A stretch of 64,000 nt of DNA from UBA11865 sp041570195 (lineage in GTDB: Bacteria > Chloroflexota > Anaerolineae > Promineifilales > Promineifilaceae): assembly GCA_041570195.1 (NCBI GenBank), contig JBFFWQ010000008.1, positions 27,631 through 91,630 of the forward strand. The letters run 5' to 3'. Positions 26,244-35,423 of this stretch are shown piece after piece. The notes beneath the pieces were generated by a model that did not search any database, was not told where the DNA came from, and saw only the letters and a program-made list of their open reading frames with translations. Numbering within the stretch: position 1 is the first letter of the stretch; every line of letters begins with the position of its first letter. Both the position numbers and the translations under genes were made by a program.

Positions 26244-27002
26244 ATGAAGTACACACCTTCGGAACTGATGATCGTCGGCGCGTCCCGCGCCTTGCTTGGG
26301 AGTCGAGTCGTTTTCGTCGGCGTGGGCCTACCCAATATTGCTTGCAATCTTGCCAGGAGAAGTCATTCGCCTGATCTCGAGTTGGTTTATGAAAGCGGCA
26401 TCTTCGGTGCGCATCCGGCTCGTCTGCCTTTGTCGATTGGCGATCCAACGCTGGTAAGTGACGCAACTTCGGCCACTAGCATGGCTGATCTTTTTATGCT
26501 CTATTTGCAAGGCGGCCTGGTCGACACGGCCCTACTTGGCGGGGCTCAGATCGACCGCTTTGGAAATCTGAATACAACCGTGATCGGCGAATACGGGAAG
26601 CCCAAGGTCAGGCTGCCCGGATCAGGTGGCGCCTGTGAGATCGCATCGAATGCCGGACAGGTATTGATTATCATGCGTCTCAAACGCAGGGCGTTCGTGG
26701 AAGAACTCGATTTCGTGACCAGTCCGGGCCACCTCGACGGCGCCGGCGGCCGCGCGAGGCTGGGACTAGCGGGCGGCGGACCCAAACTTGTCATTACCGA
26801 CCGCGCCCTGTTTCGATTTGACGATCAAAGTGGCGAAATGACCCTGACTGAAATCGCTCCAGGTGAAAGCATTGCCAGCATCCAGAGCGAAGTAGGCTGG
26901 TCACTTAGAATAGCATCTGACGTTGTGGAAATGAAGCCACCAGACGAGCAAGAGCTACAGAGGATCAGGCATGAACTCGATCCTGAAGGCCTTTATCGCT
27001 AA
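26244..27002 (+). CDS. CoA-transferase subunit B (glutaconate-CoA-transferase-like)
   Basis: 252 residues with a GGGAG ribosome site. The likely catalytic glutamate is in LELVYESGIFGAHP (about residue 51), the place where family I beta subunits carry the Glu that forms a thioester with CoA. Other family blocks are QIDRFGNLNTTVIG and the glycine-rich PGSGGACEIAS. A DFVTSPGHLDG segment follows. It is co-transcribed with subunit A (20-base gap) and sits before a class III aminotransferase. The presence of the Glu favours a true transferase over an IpdB-like hydrolase. Confidence 0.8.
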   Translation: MKYTPSELMIVGASRALLGSRVVFVGVGLPNIACNLARRSHSPDLELVYESGIFGAHPARLPLSIGDPTLVSDATSATSMADLFMLYLQGGLVDTALLGGAQIDRFGNLNTTVIGEYGKPKVRLPGSGGACEIASNAGQVLIIMRLKRRAFVEELDFVTSPGHLDGAGGRARLGLAGGGPKLVITDRALFRFDDQSGEMTLTEIAPGESIASIQSEVGWSLRIASDVVEMKPPDEQELQRIRHELDPEGLYR

Positions 27003-27068
27003 GCAAGCCTGGGTTCAACATCGGAATTAGCCTTTCGATACTAGCAGCTTGCCTACAGGAGAAATTGT

Positions 27069-28391
27069 GTGAACGACTACGCGTTCCCTACCGGCAATGT
27101 CTTCTATCGCAAGATGGATCATGGCCGGCCGATGATAGCCTTCGGCGAGGGCGTCTATTTGTATGACCAGCAAGGCAAGAGATACCTTGACGGATCCGGC
27201 GGCCCTCTCGTCGTAAACGTCGGTCACGGTCGGCCCGAAGTTGTGGAAGCAATGCACCAACAACTGGCCAAGGCTGCCTACGTTCACGCCATCATGTTCA
27301 CCAGTGAAGCGCTTGAGGAATACGCGGCTGAATTGGCCGAAGTGGTCAACATGCCAGATCCGCGCTTCTTCTTCCTAAGCAGTGGTAGCGAAGTCGTTGA
27401 AACGGCGATCAAGTTGGCCCGGCAGATCCAGTTAGCGCGCGGTGAAGATGATCGCCATCTTATAGTCTCCCGCCATCAGAGCTATCACGGCATGACTTTA
27501 GGCGCATTAAGTGTCAGCGGCCGGCCGGCTCTCAGGAAGCCCTTCCTGGACATGATGCGCGATATGCCCCATGTGCAACCGCCCTACCCATACCGTGACG
27601 ATCTGGATGGCGAACAGGCTGCGAAACAGCTGGAACAAGTGTTCCTTGAGCATGGCCCAGAGCGGGTAGCAGGTTTCATAGCCGAACCGATCAGTGGCGC
27701 CAGTCTGGGAGCAGTTATTCCCCCGAATGACTATTGGCCCAGGATCAGGCAAGTATGTGATCAATACGGGGTACTCTTGATTGCCGATGAAGTGTTGGTC
27801 GGCTTCGGCCGGACCGGCAAATGGTGGGCACTGGAACACTGGGACGTTACGCCGGACATCCTAGTAAGCGCCAAAGGGGCAGCCGGTGGCTACTTCCCAT
27901 TTGGTTTTGCTGCTGCCAAGTGCGACGATGTTCAGCAAATTCGCAACTCACTTGGCGATTTCAACCACGGCGGCACATTCAGTCATCACGCTGTGGGCGC
28001 GGCGGCCGGTCTGGCAACGCTGCGCATCATCAAGGATGAGAAGTTGGTGCAGAACGCTGCCCGTCTGGGTGCCTTACTTGGGGCCAAACTTCATGCGACT
28101 TTAGGTAACTTGCCTCAGGTCGGCAACATTCGGGGCCGCGGTTTGCTCTGGGCTGTTGAGATCGTACGCGACCGCCAAACAAAGGAGCCCTTCCCGGCCG
28201 ACCAGCACATCGCCTGGCACATCTGGCGACGAGCCTTTGAGCTGGGGCTCGTCGTATACTATTCGCAGGGCTGCGCTGACGGTGTCGACGGCGATCTCAT
28301 CTTGGTCGGCCCACCTCTGATAGTCAACGAGAGCCATATTGACGAATTGGTCTCTCTTTTGGCTCAGGCATTCTCGGATCACTTCCATTAG
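27069..28391 (+). CDS. Class III (PLP-dependent) aminotransferase
   Basis: 440 residues starting at a GTG with AGGAG 8 bases ahead. Fold type I class III markers are: the phosphate loop in SSGSEVVETAIKLAR, the pyridine-nitrogen aspartate in LLIADEVLVGFGRTG, and the Schiff-base lysine in LVSAKGAAGGYFPFG (about residue 272). The class covers omega-amino-acid, GABA, ornithine and acetylornithine transaminases. Next to a P5C-dehydrogenase-like gene and a CoA-transferase pair, an omega-amino-acid (such as ornithine, GABA or 5-aminovalerate) is a reasonable substrate. That choice is inferred from context only. Confidence 0.85.
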   Translation: MNDYAFPTGNVFYRKMDHGRPMIAFGEGVYLYDQQGKRYLDGSGGPLVVNVGHGRPEVVEAMHQQLAKAAYVHAIMFTSEALEEYAAELAEVVNMPDPRFFFLSSGSEVVETAIKLARQIQLARGEDDRHLIVSRHQSYHGMTLGALSVSGRPALRKPFLDMMRDMPHVQPPYPYRDDLDGEQAAKQLEQVFLEHGPERVAGFIAEPISGASLGAVIPPNDYWPRIRQVCDQYGVLLIADEVLVGFGRTGKWWALEHWDVTPDILVSAKGAAGGYFPFGFAAAKCDDVQQIRNSLGDFNHGGTFSHHAVGAAAGLATLRIIKDEKLVQNAARLGALLGAKLHATLGNLPQVGNIRGRGLLWAVEIVRDRQTKEPFPADQHIAWHIWRRAFELGLVVYYSQGCADGVDGDLILVGPPLIVNESHIDELVSLLAQAFSDHFH

Positions 28392-28412
28392 GGGACGCTT
28401 GCCGGGAATTTA

Positions 28413-28421
28413 TGATATAAT
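28413..28421 (+). promoter_or_regulatory. Extended -10 promoter of the histidine-kinase-like gene
   Basis: TGATATAAT, an extended -10 (TGN plus TATAAT at 28416-28421), lies 42 bases before the ATG at 28463. No good -35 box is at the right distance, which is usual for extended -10 promoters. Confidence 0.45.
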
Positions 28422-28462
28422 CTTCTTTAGCCGGACTGTTTCCGCTAGTAGTAACCAAACTG

Positions 28463-30889
28463 ATGTCGTTCTTTCAGCAGCTCGTCGAGTATCTGAGCCA
28501 GCCGCCTGACAGCATTGTTTACCACATCGTAACACTGCTGGCCCTGCAGGCGACCTTAGGATTGGCTTGGTGGCAGGCTCGGCGCCAGCCTGATGATGCC
28601 TTTGCCCGCCGACTGGCCTGGGCCTCCGGCGCCATCTTGCTACTGCGCCTGACTGTCCTACTAGCCCTCTTTGCTACCGTCAACGTGGTGGAGGCAAATG
28701 CACTTCTGCCTCCGCTGGAAGGGGCGGTTGATGCGATGACGGTTGCCCTGCTGGTCTGGACGCTCGCGCCACAACCGAAGAGCTTGCCCTATCTGGGCAG
28801 TGCCCTGCTGCTGATAGTGATCATCATTATCATTTTCATTTATGTGTCATTCGCTCTGGAGTGGCAAGAACTGGTTGCAGCGGGCACGGCTGCTGACAAA
28901 TACATGGGGACTCTGCAGGCGGCCATTTGGGACTTACTACAGATGGCCCTATTGGTCCTGGGGGGCGTGGCGGTTCTCATCAGCAGAGAAGAACAATGGT
29001 CATTGCGGTTGGCAATTCTGGCCGTACTGTTTGCTGCCCACACCCTGAGCCTATGGTATGGCGATACCCTTAGCCCACCGAATGTCGAGGTATCGTTCTG
29101 GATCCGGCTTGGAAACATCATTGCTTTTCCGATGCTGGCGGTATTAGCCTACCGTCACAATCTGCAACATCTACTCCCAACCAGCTACCTGGGGCGGCCG
29201 GTAGTCGAACAGCTTGAGCGTTCTTTGAACCTGTCGCGTCAGGTTTCAGCGTCTCTTGGTACAGATCAGACGTTAGCGGATGCGCTCACCATGGCACACG
29301 AACTGATCCCAGCCCAGTTTGTGGCCGTTGCTCTAGTCGACAGGGATAGACCACAGCACTTTCAGATTGCGGCCCGCGTCGAGCATACCGAATCTAACGC
29401 CATTCAGGAAAGGCCAGCAATCCGCAAATGGGCACTGAAACGAGATGATTGGCCTAGTTTCGCGCTGGCCCTCAGACAGCGCCAACAGGTCGAGCTGGTG
29501 CCCGATGGACAAGGCGCCAGGCAACTTCATGAATTGCTGCGCGAACTGGACCTGAATGAACTTGGCGCATTGTTGATCGAACCACTGACATTGGACTCGG
29601 CCGAGATCGGGTTGCTCCTCCTCCTGACCGATCAGCATGCTACCGCCTGGCCGGATGATCAGAAACACTTATGCCAGGCTCTCGGGCAGTTCCTAGCTCA
29701 GGCAATCTACAATGCCAATCGCTATCAATTAAGCCTGGCCGGTGAAGCGCCCGAGTTCAAGCTGGAAAAAGCCAAGCTGTTGAATGAATTGGACGCGATA
29801 TCTGAAGAACGTGATCTGGCTTTGAGCCGCCAGGAGGAATTGAGTAAGCAGCTTGGGACGACGAGCGACCTGCTGGTTGCCGAGCGCAAACGAGTGCGCG
29901 AAGCAAGTGGGGCACTTGCCATTGCCGCACAGCGACACGCCAAGTCGCAACGGCTTGAAGAAGAAGTCATCTCACTTCGGGAGGCGTTGTCAGAAGCGGA
30001 ATTGGCTCTGGCAAGTGCGGCCGCCGGCGATGCGGGCCTCAGCACGGATTGGGTTATGCGGACCGTGACCCGTTATTCAGGCGAGCTTGAGGAAGCCCAA
30101 GACCACATCAACGCTCTTGAGGAGCAGCTTCAGCAGACACACAACAGCGGCGCGCTGGAGGATATTGCCGAGTGGGCAAGAGGATTGCGTACGCCACTGA
30201 CTTCAATCGGCGGCTATACCGATTTGCTACTCAATCAAAACGTGGGACAGATCTCGTCGCAGCAGGAGAGCCTGCTGCAGCGTATGCAGTTCAACGTCGA
30301 GAGCATGATCAATACCATTGATCTGATGATTTCGTCAGTCAGAAGATTGTTATCTGTTCAGTCAGGCGAAGGCCAAGTGGACGTGCGCAGAGTTATCGAA
30401 GCCGCGATAAATGCCGTCAGCCCTGACCTGCAGGCTAAAGCATTGAGGATAGATCTGAGCGTTGCCAATGACTTGCCGCCTCTGCAAGACTCGAGTGATG
30501 AGTTCTACCGAATCGTTGTTCAGGCCCTCACCGGGGCTTGCCTGGTCTCATCCGCCAATAGTCGTCTGCTGGTCTCGGCCGAACAGGTGGCGTCGCCAGC
30601 AAAGAACGGTAATCCACTTAATGCCCTTCGTTTCCTCCGCTTCTCCATAGGCGATGAAGGCGGCCAGCACAGCCATGAGCTGTACGCCCGGGCCATGAAA
30701 GGCCAGGAATCGTCACCTCAGGAGCAACAGGGTGTTGACCTTACTGAGCTATCCGCTGCTTTGGAGAACGCCGCGAGCCTGGCAACTGCTCGGGGTGGAA
30801 GGAGTTGGCTCGACCTCACCTTGAAGAACGGAAGTGTTTTGTCAGTGCTATTGCCATTTTCTGGGGTCGGCGCCACCGAGAGTGGATAG
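28463..30889 (+). CDS. Membrane histidine-kinase-like protein lacking the phospho-accepting histidine
   Basis: 808 residues: about seven membrane segments (about 20-230), a GAF-like domain (about 255-420), a long coiled coil (about 430-565), then a HisKA-like helix pair and a C-terminal HATPase-like region. The H-box, normally SHELRTPL, reads ARGLRTPLTSIGGY (residues 572-585), with Arg at the phospho-histidine position. The N-box region is YRIVVQALTGACLVS, without the usual Asn pair, and the expected DxGxG loop reads SIGDEGGQHS. So the architecture is of a sensor kinase, but phosphotransfer and probably ATP binding are lost. It may act as a membrane scaffold or as a partner of another kinase. 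No response regulator is nearby. The LysM gene follows by 5 bases. Confidence 0.8.
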   Translation: MSFFQQLVEYLSQPPDSIVYHIVTLLALQATLGLAWWQARRQPDDAFARRLAWASGAILLLRLTVLLALFATVNVVEANALLPPLEGAVDAMTVALLVWTLAPQPKSLPYLGSALLLIVIIIIIFIYVSFALEWQELVAAGTAADKYMGTLQAAIWDLLQMALLVLGGVAVLISREEQWSLRLAILAVLFAAHTLSLWYGDTLSPPNVEVSFWIRLGNIIAFPMLAVLAYRHNLQHLLPTSYLGRPVVEQLERSLNLSRQVSASLGTDQTLADALTMAHELIPAQFVAVALVDRDRPQHFQIAARVEHTESNAIQERPAIRKWALKRDDWPSFALALRQRQQVELVPDGQGARQLHELLRELDLNELGALLIEPLTLDSAEIGLLLLLTDQHATAWPDDQKHLCQALGQFLAQAIYNANRYQLSLAGEAPEFKLEKAKLLNELDAISEERDLALSRQEELSKQLGTTSDLLVAERKRVREASGALAIAAQRHAKSQRLEEEVISLREALSEAELALASAAAGDAGLSTDWVMRTVTRYSGELEEAQDHINALEEQLQQTHNSGALEDIAEWARGLRTPLTSIGGYTDLLLNQNVGQISSQQESLLQRMQFNVESMINTIDLMISSVRRLLSVQSGEGQVDVRRVIEAAINAVSPDLQAKALRIDLSVANDLPPLQDSSDEFYRIVVQALTGACLVSSANSRLLVSAEQVASPAKNGNPLNALRFLRFSIGDEGGQHSHELYARAMKGQESSPQEQQGVDLTELSAALENAASLATARGGRSWLDLTLKNGSVLSVLLPFSGVGATESG

Positions 30890-30894
30890 GCTCA

Positions 30895-32025
30895 ATGTTC
30901 ACAGAGGATGGCCGCACGCCAACTGGCGATAGCGTTTTAAGCAGCTTACTGATTGTCGCCGGTGTGATCGCCACCGTCTTCATGGCCATCTTGCTATCGT
31001 TGGCCGATGACCAACAAGTGCGCTTGCCGTCCGCGCCTGCTGATCCCACAGCACTCGCCGTGCTCCCAACTCAGACGCCGATTCCACCAACCGCTCCTTT
31101 GCCAACGACTGCCCCTACCATTGCGCCGTCCCACACGCCTTCACCGTCGCCCACGCCTGGCGACCTTGCAACCCCCACGGCTACGGCAGCGGTCGTCGCC
31201 GTCTTGGATTCCTCTGACTGTGGCGCTATTCCTGACAGCTGGGCAGTCTACGCCGTCCAGCCGGGCGACACGCTCTACTCGCTCTCGGCCATGTCCGGCG
31301 CAACGGCTAGCGAGATCGCACGTGCGAATTGTCTCAACTCAAGCGCACCGCTCCTAGGAAGCCAACTACATCTGCCGCCGGCGCCTCCGACGCGTGCACC
31401 TTGTGGCCCTCCCATTTGGTGGGCCAGATACATGGTAAATCGGGGCGATACACTGTACTCTCTGGCCCGACGTCACGGCACCACTGTCTTCGCCATCATG
31501 CAAGCCAATTGCCTGGAAAACACCACGATCTTCTTTGGCAGATATCTCCGCTTGCCGCCGCGTATCGTTGTCCCGGCGCCACTGCCGACGGCGACGACCA
31601 CACCGAACCCCACGCCCACGGCCACGCCGAGCCCAACAACCGCGCCCACGATTGCCCCTACCGCCACGCGCGTTACGGCTGTCGTTCCTTCACCAACCTT
31701 CACACCGTCGGCGACCTCGACGCCGCTCGGTACGATGACGCCAACCGCCACGCCGGGTGCGACGTCCACCTTGCCGGCCACGTCAACGCCAACCACCGCG
31801 CCGCCCACTGAGACGCCAACGGTCACACCGTTGCCGACGAACACGCCGGCGACGACTTCTACACCAACTCCTTTGCCAACTGCCACACCAACGTCGACCT
31901 TGACGCCGACGGCGATACCAGAAGCAACCCACACGCCCACGGCAACCCTGACCCCGACGCCGATCCCGACCGACGACGCAACTGCTACTCCACCTCAGGA
32001 AAGTGATGCAGTCTTTGCCGACTAG
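30895..32025 (+). CDS. Membrane-anchored protein with two LysM domains and a Pro/Thr-rich tail
   Basis: 376 residues from the ATG at 30895, just after the previous stop; earlier in-frame starts would overlap the kinase-like gene. A single hydrophobic segment (about 18-40) is followed by a Pro/Thr linker. Two LysM domains follow, with YAVQPGDTLYSLSAMSGATA and YMVNRGDTLYSLARRHGTT, each with an ARANC or MQANC cysteine. The last 130 residues are a TPTPTAT-like low-complexity tail. LysM domains bind peptidoglycan, so this is probably a cell-envelope protein tethered in the membrane. The tail DNA is short-period repetitive, so strain-to-strain length variation is likely. Confidence 0.8.
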   Translation: MFTEDGRTPTGDSVLSSLLIVAGVIATVFMAILLSLADDQQVRLPSAPADPTALAVLPTQTPIPPTAPLPTTAPTIAPSHTPSPSPTPGDLATPTATAAVVAVLDSSDCGAIPDSWAVYAVQPGDTLYSLSAMSGATASEIARANCLNSSAPLLGSQLHLPPAPPTRAPCGPPIWWARYMVNRGDTLYSLARRHGTTVFAIMQANCLENTTIFFGRYLRLPPRIVVPAPLPTATTTPNPTPTATPSPTTAPTIAPTATRVTAVVPSPTFTPSATSTPLGTMTPTATPGATSTLPATSTPTTAPPTETPTVTPLPTNTPATTSTPTPLPTATPTSTLTPTAIPEATHTPTATLTPTPIPTDDATATPPQESDAVFAD

Positions 32026-32034
32026 CCGGCCGTA

Positions 32035-32062
32035 TTGGACTTGAACGTCCCTGTGCTATAAT
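32035..32062 (+). promoter_or_regulatory. Promoter of the rfbH-GT2 genes
   Basis: TTGGAC (32035-32040), 16-base spacer, TATAAT (32057-32062). The leader is about 145 bases, with no riboswitch that I can recognise. Confidence 0.65.
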
Positions 32063-32212
32063 CCCTGGCTGGTTTCGAGCCTATCGGCGCGATACTATGC
32101 GGCCCCATCAGTCAGCGGCATTTGTCTAGTAGACTTCAGATCCCGTGCCCAATTTGGCTGGCTGCCGCAGTCAAAGATGCCGGCGTCCAACGTTGGCTAG
32201 GAGATATAATAA

Positions 32213-33529
32213 ATGTCAGATTCAGAGGACCTGCGCCGGTCGATTATGGCGCAGGTTGCTGATTATTATCGCCAGGTGCATGAAGAGAACGACTTCGTGC
32301 CAGGCAAAACACGTGTGCAGTATGCCGGCCGAGTGTTCGACGAACGCGAACTGCAGAATATGGTTGGCTCCGCCCTCGATTTTTGGCTGACGGCCGGCCC
32401 CGAAGCTGAACGTTTCGAACAGAAGCTTGGCGGCATACTAGGCGTTCGCGAAGTGATTCCGGTTAACGCCGGTTCTTCGGCGAATCTGGTTGCTGTTTCC
32501 GCTCTGTGTTCAAAACGTCTACGAAATGGCCTGCGGCCGGGCGATGAAGTGATCGTTCCCGCTGCTAGCTTCCCAACAACCGTCAATCCGATCATTCAAA
32601 ACAGGCTGGTCCCGGTTTTCATTGATAGTCGTCTTGGCGATTACAATCTGGATCCCGACTACCTAGAGGCCGCACTATCGGACCGTACCAGGGCCCTCAT
32701 GTTCGCTCATACCTTAGGAAATCCAGCCGACCTGGATACCATAACTGATTTCGTCCGCAAGCATAACTTATTCCTGATTGAGGACAGTTGCGATGCCCTG
32801 GGTAGCACGTGGGACGGCAAGCAGGTGGGCACGTTCGGCCATTTTGGAACGCTGAGTTTCTATCCTGCCCACCATATCACCACTGGCGAGGGTGGCGCCG
32901 CCTTTACCAGCAGCCGTCGACTGGCCAAGATAGCTCGCTCTGTGCGCGATTGGGGTCGCGATTGCTGGTGCGGCTACGACAATCCGTTGAACGGCAAATG
33001 TGGTACTCGCTTTGAACGCCAGGTGCCCGGCATGCCGGGCCACTACGACCACCGCTACTTCTATACCGAGATTGGCTACAATCTCAAGATCACCGATCCC
33101 CAGGCGGCAATCGGCCTGGCTCAACTGGATAAGTTGCCCGAGTTCGTCACCCGGCGGCGTACCAATTTTGCTTTCCTCTACGAAGCCCTGGTCCAATTTG
33201 AGGAATATCTGGCGCTGCCAGAGTGGCGCGACAAGGCTGAGCCTTCCTGGTTTGCCATGCCTATACTTGTTCGTGACGAGGCGCCCTTTACTCGCTATGA
33301 GATAACCCGTTTCCTGGAAGGTCACAACGTAGAGACGAGGCCTTTATTCGCCGGCAATATTCTCAAGCAGCCTGCCTATCAGGGCATTGACTGTCGGGTA
33401 GTTGGTAACGTGACGGTCTCCGATCAGATTATGCGCAGCGTCTTCTTCGTCGGTGTCTATCCGGGGTTGAATAGGCAGCGCCTTGAATACATGGTCGACG
33501 TTTTTGAAACATTTCTAAGAAAGCTATAG
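32213..33529 (+). CDS. rfbH: CDP-4-keto-6-deoxyglucose-3-dehydrase-like enzyme (RfbH/E1 type)
   Basis: 438-residue DegT/DnrJ/EryC1/StrS-fold protein. Instead of the usual PLP lysine it has FYPAHHITTGEGG, with His in the active site, so it uses PMP and cannot transaminate. It also carries the [2Fe-2S] ligand pattern of E1: Cys in EDSCDALG, exactly 57 residues later CWC (DWGRDCWCGY), then a further Cys in NGKCGTRF. Such enzymes remove the C3 hydroxyl of CDP-4-keto-6-deoxyglucose on the way to 3,6-dideoxyhexoses. None of the partner genes (CDP-glucose synthase, 4,6-dehydratase, E3 reductase) is in the window. A GGAG ribosome site precedes the ATG. Confidence 0.9.
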   Translation: MSDSEDLRRSIMAQVADYYRQVHEENDFVPGKTRVQYAGRVFDERELQNMVGSALDFWLTAGPEAERFEQKLGGILGVREVIPVNAGSSANLVAVSALCSKRLRNGLRPGDEVIVPAASFPTTVNPIIQNRLVPVFIDSRLGDYNLDPDYLEAALSDRTRALMFAHTLGNPADLDTITDFVRKHNLFLIEDSCDALGSTWDGKQVGTFGHFGTLSFYPAHHITTGEGGAAFTSSRRLAKIARSVRDWGRDCWCGYDNPLNGKCGTRFERQVPGMPGHYDHRYFYTEIGYNLKITDPQAAIGLAQLDKLPEFVTRRRTNFAFLYEALVQFEEYLALPEWRDKAEPSWFAMPILVRDEAPFTRYEITRFLEGHNVETRPLFAGNILKQPAYQGIDCRVVGNVTVSDQIMRSVFFVGVYPGLNRQRLEYMVDVFETFLRKL

Positions 33530-33575
33530 AGACTCTTGTTGGGAAACAGGCGGGTGGCGCCGATCCCATTGTGCC

Positions 33576-34337
33576 ATGAAGAAATTATCGGTCATAATCT
33601 GCTGCTATAACGAGGCCGCAACAATAGAAGATGTCATTGAGCTGACCAGACGCGTTGAACTTGGCGGCGGTTGGGAGCGCGAGATCATCGTAGTCGACAA
33701 CTTTTCGACCGATGGCACGCGAGAGATTCTAGAGTCGATAAGCGAACCCGATACGACCGCCATTTTTCACGAACGGAATATGGGCAAAGGCGCTTCGATC
33801 CGAACGGGCATATCCGTCATGAAAGGCAGCTACATGATTATCCAGGACGCCGACAAGGAGTATGACCCGGCCGAGCACGCCAACTTCTGTCGCCTGGCCG
33901 ATGAAACTAGCGCCGCCGCCATATTTGGCTCGCGCGTACTTGGCGGAGACGTCAAGTATGAATATGCCCATGCTTATTTGGGTGTTCGCTTTTTGACGGC
34001 CGTGACCAACCTTCTCTTTGGAGGACGACTGACCGATGTAGCCACAGCTACAAAGATGGTACGCGCAGACGTCATTCAGTCGCTCAATCTGACATGCAGC
34101 GGATTTGATCTCGATTTCGAAATGCCGGACAAGATCTTGCTATCGGGTAATGAGATTCTGGAGATCCCGATCAGATACGATCCGCGTACCTATGCGGAAG
34201 GCAAGAAGATCAAAACGAAAGACGGAGTGAAGGCTCTTCTGATCATGCTGCGTGATCGACTGGGCTTATCGCCGGTCCTGAAGCCCGGTGTGAAGGAGGC
34301 CTCGGTGCATCCCGACAGCGCCGAACGTTCTGCCTGA
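33576..34337 (+). CDS. Family 2 glycosyltransferase (polyprenyl-phosphate hexose synthase-like)
   Basis: 253 residues, one GT-A domain without membrane helices. It starts LSVIICCYNEAATIEDVIE. The nucleotide-binding Asp is in IIVVDNFSTDGT and the metal-binding DxD-like motif is IIQDADKEYDP (about residue 92). The block LTDVATATKMVRADV is typical of the DPM1/GtrB-like group that loads a sugar onto a polyprenyl phosphate. It would act at the inner face of the membrane. It follows the dideoxysugar gene by 46 bases and may use or complement its product, which fits an envelope-glycan role. Confidence 0.85.
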   Translation: MKKLSVIICCYNEAATIEDVIELTRRVELGGGWEREIIVVDNFSTDGTREILESISEPDTTAIFHERNMGKGASIRTGISVMKGSYMIIQDADKEYDPAEHANFCRLADETSAAAIFGSRVLGGDVKYEYAHAYLGVRFLTAVTNLLFGGRLTDVATATKMVRADVIQSLNLTCSGFDLDFEMPDKILLSGNEILEIPIRYDPRTYAEGKKIKTKDGVKALLIMLRDRLGLSPVLKPGVKEASVHPDSAERSA

Positions 34338-34416
34338 GTCTAATCGCTGGCCCATCCCACCTGCTGGCCCAGCAAGCACATGAAACGAGAGAACGAACAT
34401 TATACAAAGGGCACTT

Positions 34417-35373
34417 ATGAAGGTCGTTATTACTGGCTCTATTGCGTTTGATTATTTGATGTCATTTCCCGGTCGTTTCAGCGACCATTTGCTGGCCGAT
34501 CAATTGGACAAGGTGAGCGTCAGCTTCCTGGTAGATTCGATGCGTCGCATGCGCGGCGGAATAGCGGCCAACATCGCCTATACCAACGCCTTGCTAGGCG
34601 GTCGGCCGGCGATAATGGCCGCGGCCGGTCGAGATTTCGGCACCTATCGTCAGTGGCTTGAAAAGCGTGGCATCGACACCTCCGGTATCGTCGCTTTCGA
34701 CGATGTGTATTGCGCCTCGTTTTTCGTGAATACTGACCAAGATCAGAATCAGATAGCCAGCTTTTATACTGGCGCCATGGCACGCGCCGCCGAGTTATCC
34801 TTTTCAGCCAATGCTCCTGGCGCAGAGTTGGCCGTCATTTCGCCAAATGATCCGGAGGCAATGCGCAATCACGTATCCGAGTGTAAGCAACTGGGCATCG
34901 CCTATATTTACGACCCTAGCCAGCAGGTGATTCGCCTATCGGCCGATGACCTGTGCCAGGGTGTCGATGGCTGCACATTGCTGACCGTCAACGAGTACGA
35001 GCTCAGCATGATTCAGGAAAAGAGTGGCCTCGATCTGGACAAGATCCTGACGATGTGTGGTGGGCTTCTACTCACCTTAGGCAAGAACGGCTCGCAGATC
35101 TACGTCGACGATAAACTCTTCGATATTCCGGCCGTACCGCCGCGAGAGATCGTGGAGCCGACAGGCGCCGGTGACGCCTTCCGCGGCGGCTTGCTGAGAG
35201 GTCTGCAGCTTGGTTTGCCCTGGGAGATTGTTGGCCAAATTGGCGCGCTGGCCGCTACCTACGTGCTGGAAAACCTGGGAACACAAGGCCACGACTATTC
35301 GCCTCAAGAGTTTGTTGATCGTTTCCGAGAACACTTCGACGATCAGGGAGCTCTAGATGTACTGCTGACATAA
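34417..35373 (+). CDS. PfkB family sugar/nucleoside kinase (adenosine-kinase-like)
   Basis: 318 residues of the ribokinase/PfkB fold. The substrate-side glycine motif is in MRRMRGGIAANIAYTNALLG, and the catalytic base and anion hole are in EPTGAGDAFRGG (about residues 247-258). The start MKVVITGSIAFDYLM and the layout resemble archaeal-type adenosine or nucleoside kinases. It precedes the adenosylhomocysteinase gene, so phosphorylating the adenosine released there to AMP would pull the reversible hydrolysis forward. That assignment rests on family and position together; other PfkB substrates remain possible. Confidence 0.8.
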   Translation: MKVVITGSIAFDYLMSFPGRFSDHLLADQLDKVSVSFLVDSMRRMRGGIAANIAYTNALLGGRPAIMAAAGRDFGTYRQWLEKRGIDTSGIVAFDDVYCASFFVNTDQDQNQIASFYTGAMARAAELSFSANAPGAELAVISPNDPEAMRNHVSECKQLGIAYIYDPSQQVIRLSADDLCQGVDGCTLLTVNEYELSMIQEKSGLDLDKILTMCGGLLLTLGKNGSQIYVDDKLFDIPAVPPREIVEPTGAGDAFRGGLLRGLQLGLPWEIVGQIGALAATYVLENLGTQGHDYSPQEFVDRFREHFDDQGALDVLLT

Positions 35374-35423
35374 ACGATAGTCGTATCGATTTCTGGACTG
35401 ATTGGATGATGCAATCAATTACT

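Noticed and set aside
31590..32010. CRISPR array or a real glycine-valine protein on the minus strand
   Set aside because: The periodicity comes from Thr-Pro codons; there are no spacers, and the minus-strand frame is only a mirror of the repeats.
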